Of a stretch of 64,000 bases of DNA, positions 63,769 through 64,000 are shown piece by piece. The notes below the pieces were generated by a model. The model was not told where the DNA came from. It saw only the letters and a list, made by a program, of their open reading frames with translations, and did not search any database. The stretch spans positions 27,104,759 to 27,168,758 of the forward strand of contig OY783204.1 in NCBI GenBank assembly GCA_963678705.1. The letters are read 5' to 3'. Origin of the DNA: Panorpa germanica (lineage: Eukaryota; Arthropoda; Insecta; Mecoptera; Panorpidae). The translations under genes and the position numbers were made by a program. The stretch's first letter is position 1, and each line of letters opens with the position of its first letter.

Positions 63769-64000
63769 AATGGGCTTGTGTCCTATGTCTTAATTTCTAC
63801 AAAAGTGTACTATACGCGTATATTGATAAAGTGGGTTACTAGAATCTCAAATGTTCAATTATTTTTTAATAACTCCTTATATGTTAAGAGATATTAACAA
63901 TTAAAAAAGTCATTTTGTCTCTTTAATTATTAAAGGGATTCAACGTTGTACACATTCCAAATGCATGTGACTTCACAATCCTTGTGTAAGGTTACCAACC
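63769..64000 (+). mobile_element. AATGGGC MITE copy 8, cut by window end
   Basis: The left terminal repeat AATGGGCTTGTGTCCT and about 230 bases of the plus-oriented copy are visible before the window ends. It shares the TCCTTGTGTAAGGTTACC variant with copies 4 and 7. Confidence 0.93.

Noticed and set aside
1-64000. tRNA, rRNA, CRISPR or virus-like elements
   Set aside because: No cloverleaf with A and B boxes, no rRNA-like stretch, no regularly spaced repeats, and no capsid, envelope or integrase coding was seen.

Overview
This window is AT-rich animal DNA with short GT-AG introns, dispersed MITEs, small non-autonomous Helitrons and LINE scraps. The style and the ABC-A gene point to an arthropod, most likely an insect. 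I cannot name the species from sequence alone. No rRNA, tRNA, CRISPR array or virus-like element was recognised.

Layout: (1) At 164-7733 (+) lie the last 17 exons of an ABC subfamily A transporter. Every junction keeps the reading frame, giving about 1,147 visible residues. Both nucleotide-binding domains keep Walker B but have lost the signature and switch-histidine residues, and NBD2 has also lost the Q-loop glutamine. Two introns carry copies of a MITE family. (2) From about 7.8 to 55 kb I find no multi-exon gene that can be assembled. This part is mainly repeats: eight copies across the window of one 0.6-0.7 kb MITE (TIR TGGGCTTGTGTCCT), four copies of a 0.76 kb non-autonomous Helitron family (two in tandem), several other TIR-bounded families, a Jockey-like LINE 3' fragment, and a LINE RNase H fragment enclosed in a TIR element. 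Candidate isolated exons occur at 7816-8084, 8252-8434 (-), 33154-33225 (a signal-peptide exon with a strong donor) and 50308-50382 (-). (3) At 55624-58210 (-) a two-exon gene encodes an 841-residue secreted low-complexity protein. It has three Asn-Ala repeat blocks separated by Gly/Tyr/Pro-rich segments. (4) At 59527-59862 (+) a two-exon small gene (87 aa) was assembled by hand. A coding-like terminal exon lies at 61421-61599 (-).

The genes do not form an operon or obvious pathway. The ABC-A gene and the secreted repeat protein are independent loci separated by about 48 kb of repeat-rich DNA. The most informative points are the conserved-frame but catalytically degenerate ABC-A gene, the three-module secreted protein, and nested insertions that reveal the MITE target site as AA|TT, consistent with either a 2-bp AT duplication or no duplication.
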